A stretch of 64,000 nt of DNA, from NCBI RefSeq assembly GCF_026410305.1, contig NZ_JAPMLQ010000004.1:1-64000 (forward strand). The letters run 5' to 3'. Made by a program: the position numbers and the translations under genes. Numbering within the stretch: position 1 is the first letter of the stretch; each line of letters begins with the position of its first letter. This DNA is from Sulfitobacter sp. F26204 (GTDB lineage: Bacteria; Pseudomonadota; Alphaproteobacteria; Rhodobacterales; Rhodobacteraceae). The notes under the pieces are model-generated. The model ran no database searches, was not told where the DNA came from, and saw only the letters and a list, made by a program, of their open reading frames with translations. Positions 53,829-62,686 of the stretch are shown here, piece after piece.

Positions 53829-54279
53829 AGTTGAGCTCCATCACCAGATAAAGTTGGCTTATCCATACCTTACTCGGAGGGCTTAAATGTGCAATGCAAT
53901 CAACACTTTTCGACGAATGTTTCCGCGCCCTCACCATTCTTGGTAAAACATAAGAACGGGCCCCCTCCTTAGGTCCTTGCCGCAGATGGGCAAAAAAACG
54001 GTTGCAGATAAACTTCATGGATTAGCGTGGCAAACACGGTGCCTTCGCTATGGCGCAACAAAGTGGGACCAGACCTTTATCCACGAAAAAGCGACATACC
54101 TGTCCAGAATAGACGATATTCACTGATGACAGAATGAACTGCGTCCTTAAGTCCAGAAGACGAGCGCGATCCGAGGTCATTCGGGAAGCCATACTCGGGC
54201 ATAGCGGTGAGGTTATCACAGCTCGCCGGGCGGGCATCCTGAACATCTGACGATTGCCAGACCCTGAAGGACAAGCCGT
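53829..54279. other. Divergent spacer with candidate oriT
   Basis: A 451-bp region between the helicase gene and mobC. An origin of transfer is expected just upstream of mobC. The heptamer CATCCTG at 54235-54241 agrees with the nick consensus of RP4-type MOBP origins (YATCCTG) and lies 38 bp upstream of the mobC ATG. A GC-rich imperfect repeat precedes it (54221-54234). Promoters for both flanking operons should also be here. No gene is supported. Confidence 0.45.
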
Positions 54280-54588
54280 ATGCCAAAGAAAGAAACACCT
54301 TGGAAGATCTACCCGACCGCTGAGCAGAAGGCTGCAATTATGGCGGGGCAGACGGCGGCGCGATATAGCACGCGATCAGCGTATATTATCGACTGCGTGC
54401 TGGAGGAGCCGTCTGCAGACCTCTCCAGAATTGCGGCACAAGTCGGCCGGCTGGGACTGCTCGCAAATGAAATCCTTGGGGAAGATGAAAGCCACAATCG
54501 GCGGCTGACCGGGCGCAGGGCAGATAAAGCGGTGCGAAAAATCATTGAGGCCTGTGACGCGATCACCGACGAACTGCGGGAGGATTGA
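54280..54588 (+). CDS. mobC: MobC-like relaxosome accessory protein
   Basis: 102 aa. An N-terminal RHH-like segment (PTAEQKAAIMAGQTAARYSTRSAYI) is followed by a conserved helical region (LSRIAAQVGRLGLLANEIL) typical of MobC. These proteins open or bend oriT so that the relaxase can nick. The gene is immediately followed by the relaxase gene, and the candidate oriT lies upstream. Confidence 0.72.
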   Translation: MPKKETPWKIYPTAEQKAAIMAGQTAARYSTRSAYIIDCVLEEPSADLSRIAAQVGRLGLLANEILGEDESHNRRLTGRRADKAVRKIIEACDAITDELRED

Positions 54589-54589
54589 C

Positions 54590-56026
54590 ATGCGCCCATA
54601 CATTCAAATGCACGATGACCCGGATCGCCTCAATCGATACATAAACAGAGCTGGGGCCGAGCCGATCGGGGGCACAATCCCGAACCGCAGCAATCGCGAT
54701 CTGTTCAAACGGTTTCGCGATTTGGCTTCAGAACAGTCAGAGGGACCTCAGTTTCTCCACATGACACTATCGCTACCCGTCGGGGTTAAGGCGGCAAAGA
54801 AGATCTGGAAACGGACGGTAGCAACGGCGATGAAGATGCTCGAGCTCGATCCAGAAATGACGCCATGGTTTGCCAAACGTCACACTGACGGGAATTGCGA
54901 CCACGTGCATACCGCGATCGTCCTTCGCGATTTTGCGGGGCGGCCTCTCACATTCACAGGATCGTCCGCGAAAAGCGAAGCCGCTCACAAACATCTGTGT
55001 TCGATGCTTGGCTTGCCGGCGCCGGCATATTTCGATCCGGATGCCTTACCCCGCCTCGAACCCATCACACCGGGGCGCAGATTAAGCGAAGCAATCCCCG
55101 CCGCTTTGCACAAAGACCTGCAAGAGGCCTTTCTTCGGAGGCAGCCCGAAAGTCTGGTCGACCTGAACCATCATCTTGATGAGCAAAATAGTGCGTTCCG
55201 TGCTGAGGAAAAACCCAACACCTATGGCATTCAAGCATTCGCGTTTTCTACCGATGATGCACAGTTGTTTAGCGGCGCACTCGGCCCCGCATGGAAACCA
55301 CGCGTTTTACGCGAGCGGCTCACCTTCTGCGGCACGCTTCGCAAACTACGAAACGCCTTCGATTGCGAAGCACTTATCGACATCTTCCAAACCCCAAAAA
55401 TGGAGAAGCTCCTTGACCGAACAATCCGATCAACACGCACTGCTCGACTTGCCGGAACCATCCAAAGTGATATTCGACCAATTGCTACAGACGCACAAGA
55501 AGGTGGAGGGGCTCTACCCCCTGATCGATCTGCTGACGAGGCCGGACGACCAGAGGGAAGCACTGGGCGAACGCTTGGCATGTTTGCTGAGGGAGCTGAT
55601 CGAAACGCAGCAAAGGTATCAGGCACAGCACGCGGAAATGGCCGAAGCGTTTTCGGAGCTGAGCCGGCAAACACAAACTCTGACCAACACCATACAAGAT
55701 CAGCTGGTCAGACAAGAGAAGAAGATGAACCAATTGATGAAGATGCTGGGACATCCCATCGATTGACACTCGCGATGCTTTTGAGGCGCGTATGCGCTAC
55801 AGCAGCTGAGCGAACATCCGGGTGGAAAGCAAAAATAGCACGCGGCCACACCACAATTGTAGTGGTCTTTGATGATATGAGTGCTGTCAGAGTTTCGGCC
55901 TATGACATGAAGGTCTTGAGGGGCGGCGCATTGGCTCTTGCGTTTCAGGAGGATTATCTAAGGCATCTGCCAGAACACCCCCAAGAAAAAGATGCCGACG
56001 CAGATCATGATGACTTTGGGTTCTAA
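54590..56026 (+). CDS. Relaxase/mobilisation nuclease
   Basis: 478 aa. The relaxase core (about 1-200) carries RHTDGNCDHVHTAIVL near residue 96, the metal-binding H-x-H of MOBP-type enzymes. The candidate catalytic Tyr lies in the first 20 residues (YIQMHD or RYINRAG). The region 285-410 is low-complexity and disordered, and a second reading frame there encodes a separate protein. A conserved C-terminal domain ends in DHDDFGF. The start is one base after the mobC stop. Confidence 0.78.
   Translation: MRPYIQMHDDPDRLNRYINRAGAEPIGGTIPNRSNRDLFKRFRDLASEQSEGPQFLHMTLSLPVGVKAAKKIWKRTVATAMKMLELDPEMTPWFAKRHTDGNCDHVHTAIVLRDFAGRPLTFTGSSAKSEAAHKHLCSMLGLPAPAYFDPDALPRLEPITPGRRLSEAIPAALHKDLQEAFLRRQPESLVDLNHHLDEQNSAFRAEEKPNTYGIQAFAFSTDDAQLFSGALGPAWKPRVLRERLTFCGTLRKLRNAFDCEALIDIFQTPKMEKLLDRTIRSTRTARLAGTIQSDIRPIATDAQEGGGALPPDRSADEAGRPEGSTGRTLGMFAEGADRNAAKVSGTARGNGRSVFGAEPANTNSDQHHTRSAGQTREEDEPIDEDAGTSHRLTLAMLLRRVCATAAERTSGWKAKIARGHTTIVVVFDDMSAVRVSAYDMKVLRGGALALAFQEDYLRHLPEHPQEKDADADHDDFGF
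55413..55766 (+). CDS. Nested mobilisation-type gene inside the relaxase, different frame
   Basis: 117 aa in the +1-shifted frame of the relaxase. It starts at a TTG with GGAG seven bases upstream. The protein is a long amphipathic helix (about residues 25-105, heptad pattern in LIETQQRYQAQHAEMAEAF) with a short polar end. Nested helical proteins in relaxase genes are known from ColE1-type plasmids (MbeB/MbeD). The disordered relaxase segment here is what a second coding frame would force. I do not have a homologue in mind, so the match is by architecture. Confidence 0.6.
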   Translation: MTEQSDQHALLDLPEPSKVIFDQLLQTHKKVEGLYPLIDLLTRPDDQREALGERLACLLRELIETQQRYQAQHAEMAEAFSELSRQTQTLTNTIQDQLVRQEKKMNQLMKMLGHPID

Positions 56027-56313
56027 GTGTGACTGGGGTGACCAATGCGATTTCAGGACCCTCGAAATGGGCGGATTCCGGACCTTCGCTGCAGGTCGCG
56101 CGAAAGTCTGCTTTGCATTATGCTTTCTCCTAGTTGGGCCTGAGTTCCAAGGGTAAGAAAGGTGAGCATCTATGAAGAATTTTTCTGTTATCCCTCAGTG
56201 GGGTACCGCCATTCATAATGTCGCGCTCTTGCAGCCTGCTTGATGCGCAAAACGCGTGCAATCCCTGCGGAAAAGTGGTGTTCTTCCTGCATTCAATCGA
56301 AGGACGAGTCACC

Positions 56314-57429
56314 TTGTCGAAAATCAACAAAGCAGACATTTACGAGAAGAACTTGAATTTTCTGCTCGGCTCTGGGGCATCTTATGGTTTGCTCCCAACC
56401 CTTGCTCTGCGAGTTAAGGAGAAAGGATCTGGCAAAGCGCATACCGTCGAAACGTTGGCGACCAAGTACGAAGAAGATGCAGACTTCTTAGCGCATCTTT
56501 TCTCTTGGTATGTTCATGAGGTTATTCTTCCTGCCGCCGAGTATGATCCCCGCAATGCGGTTATGAACACCGCGCCGCAGGACGCAGCGGTTGAAAACTA
56601 CCGCCAATTCCTTGAAACGATTTTGAAGATCCTCAGCAAGAAGAGTCACAAAAAAAGGGTTAACATTTTCACAACCAACTACGACGGGATGATTGCCCAC
56701 ACGGCCGAGGCCCTTCTGAGGCTTGGCTCGTATGACTTCCATCTGAATGATGGAACTGACGGATTTGTTAAGCGCACTTTGAATGCGCGTAACTTTGGAA
56801 GGTACTTTCAGGATCATGGGGTTTTCGATCGTCACTCTAAGAGTGTTCCTCAAGTAAACCTGATCGAGCTACATGGCAGTGTTTACTGGTACAAAGACGG
56901 CGAAAAAATCGAGGTATCCTATGATCTGGATCGTGCGAAGCGGCGAATTTCAGACGTGCCTCTCAGAGAAGATCAGGACTTTTTCGATGGCTTGTTGGAT
57001 GATTCCTTCACGGATGAGGATCTGAATCCTCCTGCAGACGTTACCTTTACACAAAACGAAGCATTTCAAAAAGCATACAAAGCTCTTCCGATTGTAAATC
57101 CAACGAAATGGAAGTTCTACGAAACTGTTTTCGAAGAGCACTATTATCAGATGTTGCGGCTACTGAGCTACGAGCTTGAGAAGCCTGACACCGTATTCAT
57201 CGCATTTGGGTTCTCATTCGCAGATGAACATATCCTGAACCTGGTAAAACGTTCGCTTTCGAACCCATCCCTTCATATGTACGTTTGCTGCTTCGACGAC
57301 AGCGAGAAGCACTCGATGGAAAAAAGGTTTCTTGGCTTTGCGAACGTTGAGTTGATACGGATAGACGGGTTGCTCGATTTTTCGGCTTTCAACAATGAAG
57401 TATTTACAACCAAGCCAACGAGTGCATAG
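56314..57429 (+). CDS. SIR2-domain NADase of a SIR2-HerA defence pair
   Basis: 371 aa. SIR2-like NAD-binding motifs: NFLLGSGASYG near residue 13-24, FTTNYDGMI near 120 and HGSVYW near 190, with a C-terminal FGFSFADEHILNL near 315. SIR2 effectors in phage defence cleave NAD+. The start is uncertain: TTG here has AAGGACGAG upstream, while an in-frame ATG at 56218 adds 32 residues of non-conserved look. It is followed after 2 bp by the HerA gene. Base composition is more AT-rich than the mobilisation genes. Confidence 0.78.
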   Translation: MSKINKADIYEKNLNFLLGSGASYGLLPTLALRVKEKGSGKAHTVETLATKYEEDADFLAHLFSWYVHEVILPAAEYDPRNAVMNTAPQDAAVENYRQFLETILKILSKKSHKKRVNIFTTNYDGMIAHTAEALLRLGSYDFHLNDGTDGFVKRTLNARNFGRYFQDHGVFDRHSKSVPQVNLIELHGSVYWYKDGEKIEVSYDLDRAKRRISDVPLREDQDFFDGLLDDSFTDEDLNPPADVTFTQNEAFQKAYKALPIVNPTKWKFYETVFEEHYYQMLRLLSYELEKPDTVFIAFGFSFADEHILNLVKRSLSNPSLHMYVCCFDDSEKHSMEKRFLGFANVELIRIDGLLDFSAFNNEVFTTKPTSA

Positions 57430-57431
57430 CA

Positions 57432-59219
57432 ATGAGCATTCAAATCGGCGAAGTCGTAGCGGTAATGGGCGTAGAAGTTTCTGTCAGAGCCTTCGAGAAC
57501 TCAAACCATGAGACACACTTTTTCAATGGGAAGAAATTCAAAGGCATCTCTATCCGAGAGTTCGTGTCCATTTCGCACGGCTTCCGCGAAATTGTCTGTA
57601 CCGTTGAAGGTGAATACTTGGATGAGCGAAACTTCGAACTTGAGGCAAGCGAGAAGTTATTTACGCGAAAGTTAAAGTTGCGGCCAATTGGGTACTTTGA
57701 GGACGACGCATTTAAGGATGGTATTAAATACCTACCTAAGATCGGTGATATTGCTACACTTCTGTCGGAGCAACAGGTTGGCAGCATTTTCGAAAGCAAA
57801 TCTTCTGACGGTTATATTATTGGCAAGCTCTTGAAAGAAGACCTACCGATAGCTCTTCCTTGGCAAAAGCTCTTCAACTCGCATTTGGGTATCTTCGGCA
57901 ATACCGGCAGCGGAAAATCAAACACGTTGACGAAGCTGTTCACAGTGCTTTTCGCTAACAAGCTCAATAGTATCGCATCCCACAGCAAGTTTGTGGTTCT
58001 TGATTTCAATGGTGAATACACTGGTGATCAACTTGTTGGAGCAGATCATAAAAAGGTTGTTCGGCTGACAACGCGCAACGCCGAAGGCGACCGTTTCAAG
58101 ATCCACGACGATGAGTTTTGGGACGCTGAAACGCTTGGTATTCTCTTTCAAGCCACAACGAACACACAAAAACCATTCCTGAGGCGAACCATATCTGGTC
58201 GCGCTAGGTTCATTGACGTTCCAGATAGTTTGACACACTACGCCCGAGCTACCATTCGACGCGTCCTGTGTTCGACTGATCCCAGCGTCGAGGCGCTTGA
58301 GCAAGTTAAATCGCTTGTCAGACAGATGCCTGACGCTGAGAATCTAGCGGAGTTAGTTGGCAAAGTTGGATGGAACAACACTAACCGAAGTTTTTATCTG
58401 ATAGTAGACGGTCAAATGCGGTATCCGGACAACGAAGCCCATTTCGGTGCAATCTTCGAACCACAAATTTCTCGGATAGACTTGCAAAACCTCTCGGGCT
58501 TCACGGAATTGCAGGTTCGCGCCAGTTTGCAACTTATAAACGATGTCCAATTCGGCTCTGCACAATACGAGCACATACAACCGCTTTTGCGCCGTATTGA
58601 CTCTCTGAAAGAGGAATTCTCGCGTGTCATCTCCGTTGGAGAGCTGGCTGATGATGAAGATCGGCTCGTAACCGTTATTTCTCTGCGGGAATGCAAGCAA
58701 GACGTGAAGAAAATCTTACCTATTCTTATCGCAAAGCATTTTTATGAGCAGCATAGAAGCGTCGTGACAAGCCCACCTTCGACTACTCTCCATCTGATCG
58801 TCGATGAGGCGCACAACATACTTTCACAGCAATCAAATCGTGAGGCGGAAAGCTGGAAAGATTATCGCTTAGAACTGTTCGAAGAGATCATCAAAGAAGG
58901 TCGAAAATTTGGCGTTTTCCTTACGATTGCCAGCCAAAGACCAGCGGACATCTCCCCGACTATTGTCTCGCAATTGCATAACTATTTCATTCATCGCCTT
59001 GTGAATGACAGAGATCTTGCGCTTTTGGAAAATACCATATCGACGCTGGACAGCCTTTCTCGAGGGCAAATACCGACGCTTCCCCAAGGCGCGTGCGTTG
59101 TAACTGGAACCAGTTTTGACATTCCGATGCTCATGCAAGTTGACAAACTGCCGAAAGAGCAAGAACCGGCCAGCAGTGATGTAAACCTCGTCGATCTGTG
59201 GGGCAGTGACGATGATTGA
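57432..59219 (+). CDS. herA: HerA-type DNA translocase ATPase of a SIR2-HerA pair
   Basis: 595 aa. An N-terminal HAS-barrel-like region (1-130) is followed by the HerA/FtsK-like RecA core: Walker A in FGNTGSGKSNTL near 158, then FLDFNGEY-like VVLDFNGEY near 195, Walker B in LHLIVDEAHNIL near 455, and an Arg/Gln motif ASQRPADISPTIVSQ near 500. HerA forms hexamers and in SIR2-HerA complexes activates the NADase on phage challenge. No NurA gene follows, and the pairing is with the SIR2 gene 2 bp upstream. Confidence 0.85.
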   Translation: MSIQIGEVVAVMGVEVSVRAFENSNHETHFFNGKKFKGISIREFVSISHGFREIVCTVEGEYLDERNFELEASEKLFTRKLKLRPIGYFEDDAFKDGIKYLPKIGDIATLLSEQQVGSIFESKSSDGYIIGKLLKEDLPIALPWQKLFNSHLGIFGNTGSGKSNTLTKLFTVLFANKLNSIASHSKFVVLDFNGEYTGDQLVGADHKKVVRLTTRNAEGDRFKIHDDEFWDAETLGILFQATTNTQKPFLRRTISGRARFIDVPDSLTHYARATIRRVLCSTDPSVEALEQVKSLVRQMPDAENLAELVGKVGWNNTNRSFYLIVDGQMRYPDNEAHFGAIFEPQISRIDLQNLSGFTELQVRASLQLINDVQFGSAQYEHIQPLLRRIDSLKEEFSRVISVGELADDEDRLVTVISLRECKQDVKKILPILIAKHFYEQHRSVVTSPPSTTLHLIVDEAHNILSQQSNREAESWKDYRLELFEEIIKEGRKFGVFLTIASQRPADISPTIVSQLHNYFIHRLVNDRDLALLENTISTLDSLSRGQIPTLPQGACVVTGTSFDIPMLMQVDKLPKEQEPASSDVNLVDLWGSDDD

Positions 59220-59314
59220 CAATCAGACGCTCGCGTCAAGTCACTGACTGCCGCCTACCGGCTAAATAGGTGCCGTTGCATCGACCCTATGCTAAAGGCA
59301 GCTTTGGGCCGTTG

Positions 59315-59863
59315 CTACTTAGGACCCAATCTCCCAAACATTGGCCGCGAACTTCTCCAAAGGGCATCCTCAATATCTTGGATTAGTGATGCTTCGACGA
59401 CTCCACGAACGGCGGAGACTTCCACGCTCACGCGATTATCTGCATCTGGACACCATAGATGCATTTTTAGAGCATAGGTGCCTCTGGCACAGGTGTGCAA
59501 ATGTTGCTGAAGCCTCTGCCCAATTTTCCGGGAACTTCCAACATAGACAGCAGTGCTATTGGCAACATTGTTGTTTCGCGTAAGAACGTGCCCGTCTTGT
59601 GGTTCGTAGCCCACAAAAGCGTTTCGCAACCTGCTTGCACCGGCTTGGTTATTCACGGTGATCCGGTAGATGGCAGCAGAGTTGATCCCTTCGCCGAGCA
59701 ATGGTCTGATCCGAGCGCTGATAGCACCAGGTCCAAATCCGGCTCTAATTTCCTCGAAAGAGAAATTTAACCGAACTACATCTTCAAACTGCACGCCATT
59801 TAGGGCAGCAGCTCGAAGCTCGAGGTCATTGCGCGCTTGGTCCAGTACTGCCTCAGTAATCAA
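59315..59863 (-). CDS. GIY-YIG-like nuclease family protein
   Basis: 182 aa. An N-terminal helical part is followed by a GIY-YIG-like core from about residue 62: AAIYRITVNN, then AVYVGSSRKIGQRLQQHL near 105-122 (the YIG-like VYVGSS with Arg). A C-terminal glutamate occurs in GVVEASLIQDIE. The start is TTG with GGAGAG upstream. It is convergent with herA, 95 bp away. It could be a defence nuclease or an accessory of the island, but no partner is evident. Confidence 0.65.
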   Translation of the reverse strand: MITEAVLDQARNDLELRAAALNGVQFEDVVRLNFSFEEIRAGFGPGAISARIRPLLGEGINSAAIYRITVNNQAGASRLRNAFVGYEPQDGHVLTRNNNVANSTAVYVGSSRKIGQRLQQHLHTCARGTYALKMHLWCPDADNRVSVEVSAVRGVVEASLIQDIEDALWRSSRPMFGRLGPK

Positions 59864-59898
59864 GACACCGCTCTCCTCTCTATCGGACGGAAAGTACT

Positions 59899-60108
59899 AT
59901 GCATTCGGAAGTACGGCGGTATGTTGCGGTGTGCAACCTTTGGCTCAATGTCTGCGTTGAATGTCCGCATTGTGAGCTGCAGTTGCAGCATTTTGAAGAC
60001 AGGGCCAACGGCAGCAATGGGCCGTTCTCGACGATTAGAGGATGGGACATCTACTATGCATGCGTCTCACCGGCAGGTCAGTTTTGCGTCCCCCCAGCCT
60101 TGATTTAG
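59899..60108 (+). CDS. Small Cys-rich hypothetical protein
   Basis: 69 aa. A single CPHC pair sits in the middle (residues 22-25), two further Cys flank it, and the tail has CVSPAG and CVPP. GGACGGAAAG precedes the ATG. No family is recognised. It lies in the spacer between the GIY-YIG gene and the LuxR-type regulator. A zinc-binding microprotein is plausible, but the frame could be a chance ORF. Confidence 0.35.
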   Translation: MHSEVRRYVAVCNLWLNVCVECPHCELQLQHFEDRANGSNGPFSTIRGWDIYYACVSPAGQFCVPPALI

Positions 60109-60320
60109 TGGGGCGATGCGCACTTATTGAAGAGCGAAAATCACCGGCATCCACGTTACAGCACCGTCGACTGCAAAGACACCATGCATAAAAATGCAGA
60201 ATAGAATTTCATTTCGGACCCTCCAATCAGCTCGAAAAGAATAACGAAACTATTTCATCCCTTCACTCACATTAAAATACCACCAAACAGAGGTATCGTG
60301 TTTGCGTCGGAGTCGCGGTC
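60109..60320. other. AT-rich spacer upstream of the LuxR-type regulator
   Basis: About 210 bp with low G+C and short direct similarities to nothing else I could identify in the window. It probably carries the promoter of the regulator. No gene is supported. Confidence 0.4.
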
Positions 60321-60671
60321 GTGCGAAACTGCGGGCAGACCATCAGTGGTTCACGGTCAGTTGGCGGAGCGGCACTCACCCTTCACCGTATGTCCGGAGT
60401 CAAGGATGGCAAAGTAACCCGTCTGCAAACCGGCAGTGCGCGGACGGCAGGTGATACATCAGAGCGCGCCGCGCTGTATCTTGCCCCACGGGAACTTGAT
60501 GTGCTTAAGTGGGCCGCCCAAGGCAAAACCACTTGGGAGACCGCTCAACTTTTAAATTTGTCAGAAGCGACTGTCGCATTTTACACGCGGCGTGCTTGTG
60601 CTCGCTTGGGCGTGAAATCAAAAATACATGCGGTCGCCGTTTGCATTAGCGCGGGGCTTTTCAAAATCTGA
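60321..60671 (+). CDS. LuxR-type HTH regulator without a ligand domain
   Basis: 116 aa. Only the LuxR/GerE HTH is clear (about residues 52-112): LAPRELDVLKWAAQGKTTWETAQLLNLSEATVAFYTRRACARLGVKSK. The N-terminal part of about 50 residues is basic and has no autoinducer-binding domain. The GTG start has GGAG nine bases upstream, and ATG at 60390 is an alternative. An orphan regulator of this size on an island may control transfer or defence genes. Confidence 0.7.
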   Translation: MRNCGQTISGSRSVGGAALTLHRMSGVKDGKVTRLQTGSARTAGDTSERAALYLAPRELDVLKWAAQGKTTWETAQLLNLSEATVAFYTRRACARLGVKSKIHAVAVCISAGLFKI

Positions 60672-60694
60672 CAAGGTTGAGCGGAGATGACTTC

Positions 60695-60886
60695 TTAGCC
60701 CCCGCCCTCTTTCCAATCGTCCAGAAAGTCCGCCAAAATGCGCCGCATGGCTTCTGGCCGGGTCGGTATATCATCAAGGGTTCGGCGATACGCATCAATA
60801 TCGTCGATCATTTCAGGCTCCATCCGGATCATCACCGGTTTGGTGTCGGTTTTCGGGCGGCCAATCTTCTTTTTCTGCTCAGACAT
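60695..60886 (-). CDS. Small ribbon-helix-helix protein
   Basis: 63 aa. The basic start KKKIGRPKTD is followed by VMIRMEPEMIDDIDAYRRTLDDIPTR, an RHH strand-helix pattern as in CopG/Arc-type repressors, and a helical tail. It is convergent with the LuxR-type gene and divergent from the 61008 gene. Likely a local transcriptional repressor. Confidence 0.7.
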   Translation of the reverse strand: MSEQKKKIGRPKTDTKPVMIRMEPEMIDDIDAYRRTLDDIPTRPEAMRRILADFLDDWKEGGG

Positions 60887-61007
60887 GTCGAATCATCCTT
60901 AAAACTGCTTGACTATCTGATTACAAAATTACACACTAAGCGGACCAAGGCAAGAGCGGCAACTCTCGCCAAGGTCCTGATCATCGTCATTCCACAGGAG
61001 AAATCTG

Positions 61008-61535
61008 ATGACTAAACAATTTACTATCACGCCCGGTGACGGGCATGAACCCCCTCGCGTAACCCCAATGTCTCTGGCATTCGGTGATGTTCTCAAAACG
61101 ATGCGTGCGTTCATCGTCGCGGAGCGTGACCTCGAAGACATCGCATACAGCCGCGATCCGGCTTACGCGATTTGGGCCGAGGATACAGAAAAGGCGCATG
61201 AAGAACTCGCGGAAGCTCTGGTCAACGTGCATAGCTTGCCTGTCTTGGTCCGCGAGGATCAGCCGCTGCGCCGCATGGCACTGCTTGCAGATGCAATGAT
61301 CGGGCATGAAGAACCTGGCGGCGCGCGGGCTTTACACCTGCAGATGCAGGTAGCGTTTTTCACAAAGTTTCAAGTGCTTGGGATCTCTTCAACGGCAATG
61401 CATCGCAACGGACTTTTGATCCACGGACGCCATCTTATCGATGCGATGATCAGTTTGCCGTTGTTTGACGGCGGTCCTGTCGATGGCCCACATACTGATG
61501 AGCCGCCGGAAAGCGACTTGGGCGCGGCCCTCTAA
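61008..61535 (+). CDS. Uncharacterised island protein
   Basis: 175 aa, soluble, mostly helical. The ATG follows ACAGGAGAAA. I do not recognise a family. Features seen are LAFGDVLKTMRAFIVAERDLEDIAY near residue 24 and a C-terminal acidic tail. It is in the same orientation as the next two genes and probably belongs to the island's conserved plasmid-like set. Confidence 0.65.
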   Translation: MTKQFTITPGDGHEPPRVTPMSLAFGDVLKTMRAFIVAERDLEDIAYSRDPAYAIWAEDTEKAHEELAEALVNVHSLPVLVREDQPLRRMALLADAMIGHEEPGGARALHLQMQVAFFTKFQVLGISSTAMHRNGLLIHGRHLIDAMISLPLFDGGPVDGPHTDEPPESDLGAAL

Positions 61536-61664
61536 AGCGAGCTGGCCAATTCCTTTCCCCTCAGATTTGGGGAGAGCCACTTCATCACATTTTCATAGAA
61601 CGGCCGCCTGCCTGTGCCGCGTCTTTGACGTGCGCTGCAGCTGCAGTTTCTCGGAGGATTCCTC

Positions 61665-62606
61665 ATGTCCAACTTCGCCAATACCCTCACGATCTCCGGC
61701 TCTCCCGTCCCAATCTACCCCGGCAAGCTGATGCCTCACTGGATTGAGGCGGCCCGGGACAAAGGTTACGATATTGTCGCCCGCATCATTGACCGTTTTC
61801 ATCTCGCGCTGCGCTGCCAACATTGCGGTGAACTGATCAAGGTCAGGCTTTTCACGCTGATGTCCGCGCAACCGCTGTGTTCTGTTTGCGTGCAAAAAAA
61901 ATGGGTTTTGACTGCACAGGCCGCAGGACTGATCTTCCTTAAACGGTGTCCTGATAACCGCCACTACGCATTCTATGAGGCCGCGTGCGGTCATAAAATC
62001 CGCCGTCAGTTTGAATTTGCCGAACGTGTGGCAGCGGGTAAAACCGACCTTCGTTGCGATATTTGCCATAAAGAAACTGAAATGCGCGAAGCTGCTGCAC
62101 GTGGCTGGGAACTCATCGGGCCTGATCCAGAGAGCGACCCAAACTACAGGCACTACCGCCATTCGGACTGCGGGCACGAACAACGGATCGCCCGCGCGAA
62201 CTTGCAGACAGGGCGCATCTCATGTGGCGCGTGCGGAGAGCAATGGCCTGCAGCACCTAGCTATCTCTACGCCATCCAGTTCACGCTACCAAACAGCCGT
62301 GAGCTGGTGAAGCTGGGCTATTCGAACAATCCTGAAAGTCGCCTATATCATCAGCTGCTGCGGGACACAGACATGCCCTGCGAAGTCCTGCGGAAGGTGT
62401 CCGTGAACTCTGGCCAACTTGCCATTCGTCTTGAAAAGCGCCTGCACAAAAAGCTGCGGGAGAGCTTTCCTGACGCCGTAGTCCCTCACGCCGTTTTTGC
62501 AGATCAGATCAAGGTGAAATCCGAAATTTACGATATTGCTATGACCCCTGTGATCCTCGCCGAGCTTGATGCGCTCGCTGAACCGACGAGCGTGAGCGTC
62601 TCATAG
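61665..62606 (+). CDS. GIY-YIG protein with tandem zinc-ribbon-like modules
   Basis: 313 aa. Three Cys-rich modules of similar design are visible: CQHC...CSVC (about residues 46-71), CGH...CDIC (about 108-135) and CGH...CGAC (about 166-188). A GIY-YIG-type domain follows (from about 196) with YLYAIQF, VKLGYSNNPESRLYHQLL and a later Glu in IRLEKRLHKKL. GGAGGATTCCTC precedes the ATG. The fusion of zinc ribbons and nuclease suggests sequence-targeted DNA cutting or binding. The target is unknown. Confidence 0.7.
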   Translation: MSNFANTLTISGSPVPIYPGKLMPHWIEAARDKGYDIVARIIDRFHLALRCQHCGELIKVRLFTLMSAQPLCSVCVQKKWVLTAQAAGLIFLKRCPDNRHYAFYEAACGHKIRRQFEFAERVAAGKTDLRCDICHKETEMREAAARGWELIGPDPESDPNYRHYRHSDCGHEQRIARANLQTGRISCGACGEQWPAAPSYLYAIQFTLPNSRELVKLGYSNNPESRLYHQLLRDTDMPCEVLRKVSVNSGQLAIRLEKRLHKKLRESFPDAVVPHAVFADQIKVKSEIYDIAMTPVILAELDALAEPTSVSVS

Positions 62607-62686
62607 TCTGTTCCGAAAATCTTTTTCGTTTCTCCGGTCATCCGGCCGGAGATCACATATGCATATTTTATATGGAGGGCTTTATC

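Noticed and set aside
59837..60103. An 88-codon frame overlapping the Cys-rich 69-aa frame
   Set aside because: It has no ribosome binding site or composition of a real protein. The overlapping 69-codon frame with CPHC is the better candidate.
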